Shown: positions 4,610 through 5,540 of the stretch, one piece after another
How positions within the stretch are numbered: the stretch's first letter is position 1
Layout of the letters: each line of letters begins with the position of its first letter
Source of the DNA: Candidatus Geothermarchaeota archaeon
GTDB lineage: Archaea > Thermoproteota > Nitrososphaeria > Geothermarchaeales > JAUWBL01
Length of the DNA: 5,540 bases
Direction of reading: 5' to 3'
Assembly: GCA_030601715.1 (NCBI GenBank)
Contig: JAUWBL010000085.1
Coordinates: 1-5,540 of the forward strand
The notes under the pieces: model-generated
Database searches by the model: none
What the model was told of the DNA's origin: nothing
Seen by the model: only the letters and a program-made list of their open reading frames with translations
Translations under genes and position numbers: made by a program

Positions 4610-5524
4610 TTACAGAAGACTGCCCAGGTACACGAAGAATGGCGTCGTGACCAAGCTGATGACCGTAAGGGAGGTGACGACAGTTGCCGCGAGGTCTCTG
4701 TCCAGGCCGAAGTACTCCGCATAGATTATGTTGTTCACCGCGGGAGGCATGCCGGAGTGTATCAGGAGTACAGCTCCCCAGAGGCCGACCGAGCCGAAAA
4801 CGCTTAGGAAAAGAAACATCATGATGGGAACAGCCGCCAGACGAATTGCAGCGGCTGTGGCGACGCTCTCGAACATCCGTCTGTTGATTGATCTTCCCAG
4901 GTTCAGCCCCACGAAGATGAGGGCTATGTACAGAGTCCCCTGACTCACGAGGGCGAGCGGCTGCTCCAACCAGGGCGGGAACTGGATCCCCAGCAGTACG
5001 ACCACGACACCGACGAGTCCGGCGCCGAAGCCGGGGAACTCGATAATTCTTCTGACCGCTGGACGTACCCCTCGATTCTCCTCGGAGTGGTAGGCGGAGA
5101 GGGGGAAACCAATGAACATCACGATAAGCATTGAAACCAAGAAGATTATGGAGGAGTAGGCCAACCCGTCGAGGCCGAAGAGGGCGAAAACCACCGGGAA
5201 GGGAAGGTAGAGCGCGTTGGGAAAGGAGTTGACCATCAGAAAGGACCCCCTCGTGCCCCTCTCCATCTTCACCCTCCGTGAGGCCGCGAAAGCCAGCAGG
5301 AAAGAGAACCCATACATCAAGAGGGTGGCGGGGACCAGCTCCGAAAGAACCCCGACCTCAACACCTAGCAGCCCCTCGAAGGCCGCCACGACCACGACCG
5401 GCACCAGAACGTAGATTAGAAGGTTGGATAGCCCTCTCTCCACGGCTGACGATCGCTTCGTAGCCCATCTCAGCAGGATGCCGACAAGGATGAATAGGTA
5501 GACAGCGAGCAGACGGTCGAGCAT
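4610..5524 (-). CDS. AEC-family transporter (auxin efflux carrier / malate permease-like)
   Basis: A 304-residue membrane protein with about ten hydrophobic helices in two five-helix halves, as in the AEC (auxin efflux carrier/MdcF-type) branch of the bile/arsenite/riboflavin transporter superfamily. Key regions are NSFPNALYLPFPVVFALFG (99-117), matching the conserved Asn-Pro crossover helix of the first half, and MPPAVNNIIYAEYFGLD (259-275) followed by VVTSLTVISLVTTPFFVYL, the family's C-terminal signature. Members carry organic acids such as malate or other small anions; the substrate here cannot be told. The gene ends in TAA (4610-4612) and is convergent with the AhpD-like gene, with a 68-base gap that shows no clear terminator. 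ATG 5524 has a GGAG eight bases upstream and opens directly on the first helix, but no in-frame stop lies in the last 16 bases, so a longer N-terminus outside the window is possible. Confidence 0.85.
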   Translation of the reverse strand: MLDRLLAVYLFILVGILLRWATKRSSAVERGLSNLLIYVLVPVVVVAAFEGLLGVEVGVLSELVPATLLMYGFSFLLAFAASRRVKMERGTRGSFLMVNSFPNALYLPFPVVFALFGLDGLAYSSIIFLVSMLIVMFIGFPLSAYHSEENRGVRPAVRRIIEFPGFGAGLVGVVVVLLGIQFPPWLEQPLALVSQGTLYIALIFVGLNLGRSINRRMFESVATAAAIRLAAVPIMMFLFLSVFGSVGLWGAVLLIHSGMPPAVNNIIYAEYFGLDRDLAATVVTSLTVISLVTTPFFVYLGSLL

Positions 5525-5540
5525 CCCAGCCTCTCCATCC

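Overview
The window is about 57% G+C and most likely archaeal. The proteins look archaeal in style (a RibU-type ECF S component, an HDDC2/YfbR-type HD protein, an FTR1 permease, a short metal-dependent DtxR/MntR-type regulator). Arginine is often encoded by AGG/AGA, promoter-like elements are short TTTAA/TTAAA boxes, and Shine-Dalgarno signals are present for only some genes. No marker gene fixes the phylum, so this placement is an inference.

Layout. The left part (1-1655) is an iron-homeostasis block: the C-terminus of a ferritin-like protein (+), a DtxR/MntR-family metalloregulator (-) that appears broken, and a divergent FTR1-type iron permease (+). Between regulator and permease lies a perfect 6-bp-arm palindrome (TTTAGG-TACT-CCTAAA) resembling DtxR/IdeR operators. 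The regulator has no usable start codon in the frame of its DNA-binding domain and carries an in-frame TAG inside that domain, so it is annotated as a pseudogene unless the assembly is wrong.

The middle part (1656-3318) holds a RibU-like ECF transporter substrate-binding membrane subunit (+), a tiny 45-residue zinc-ribbon protein (-) read from a probable TTG start, and an HD-domain 5'-deoxynucleotidase-like phosphohydrolase (+). The right part (3319-5540) holds an unrecognised four-helix membrane protein (+), an AhpD/carboxymuconolactone-decarboxylase-family protein with a complete CxxC active site (+), and a convergent AEC-family membrane transporter (-) whose start lies very near the right edge.

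Apart from the iron block, the genes look like separate housekeeping or transport units and not one pathway. I see no RNA gene, insertion sequence, CRISPR array or clear new multi-gene system. The points most worth following are the disrupted metalloregulator beside an intact-looking operator, and the overlooked small zinc-ribbon gene. No gap between genes exceeds 300 bases.
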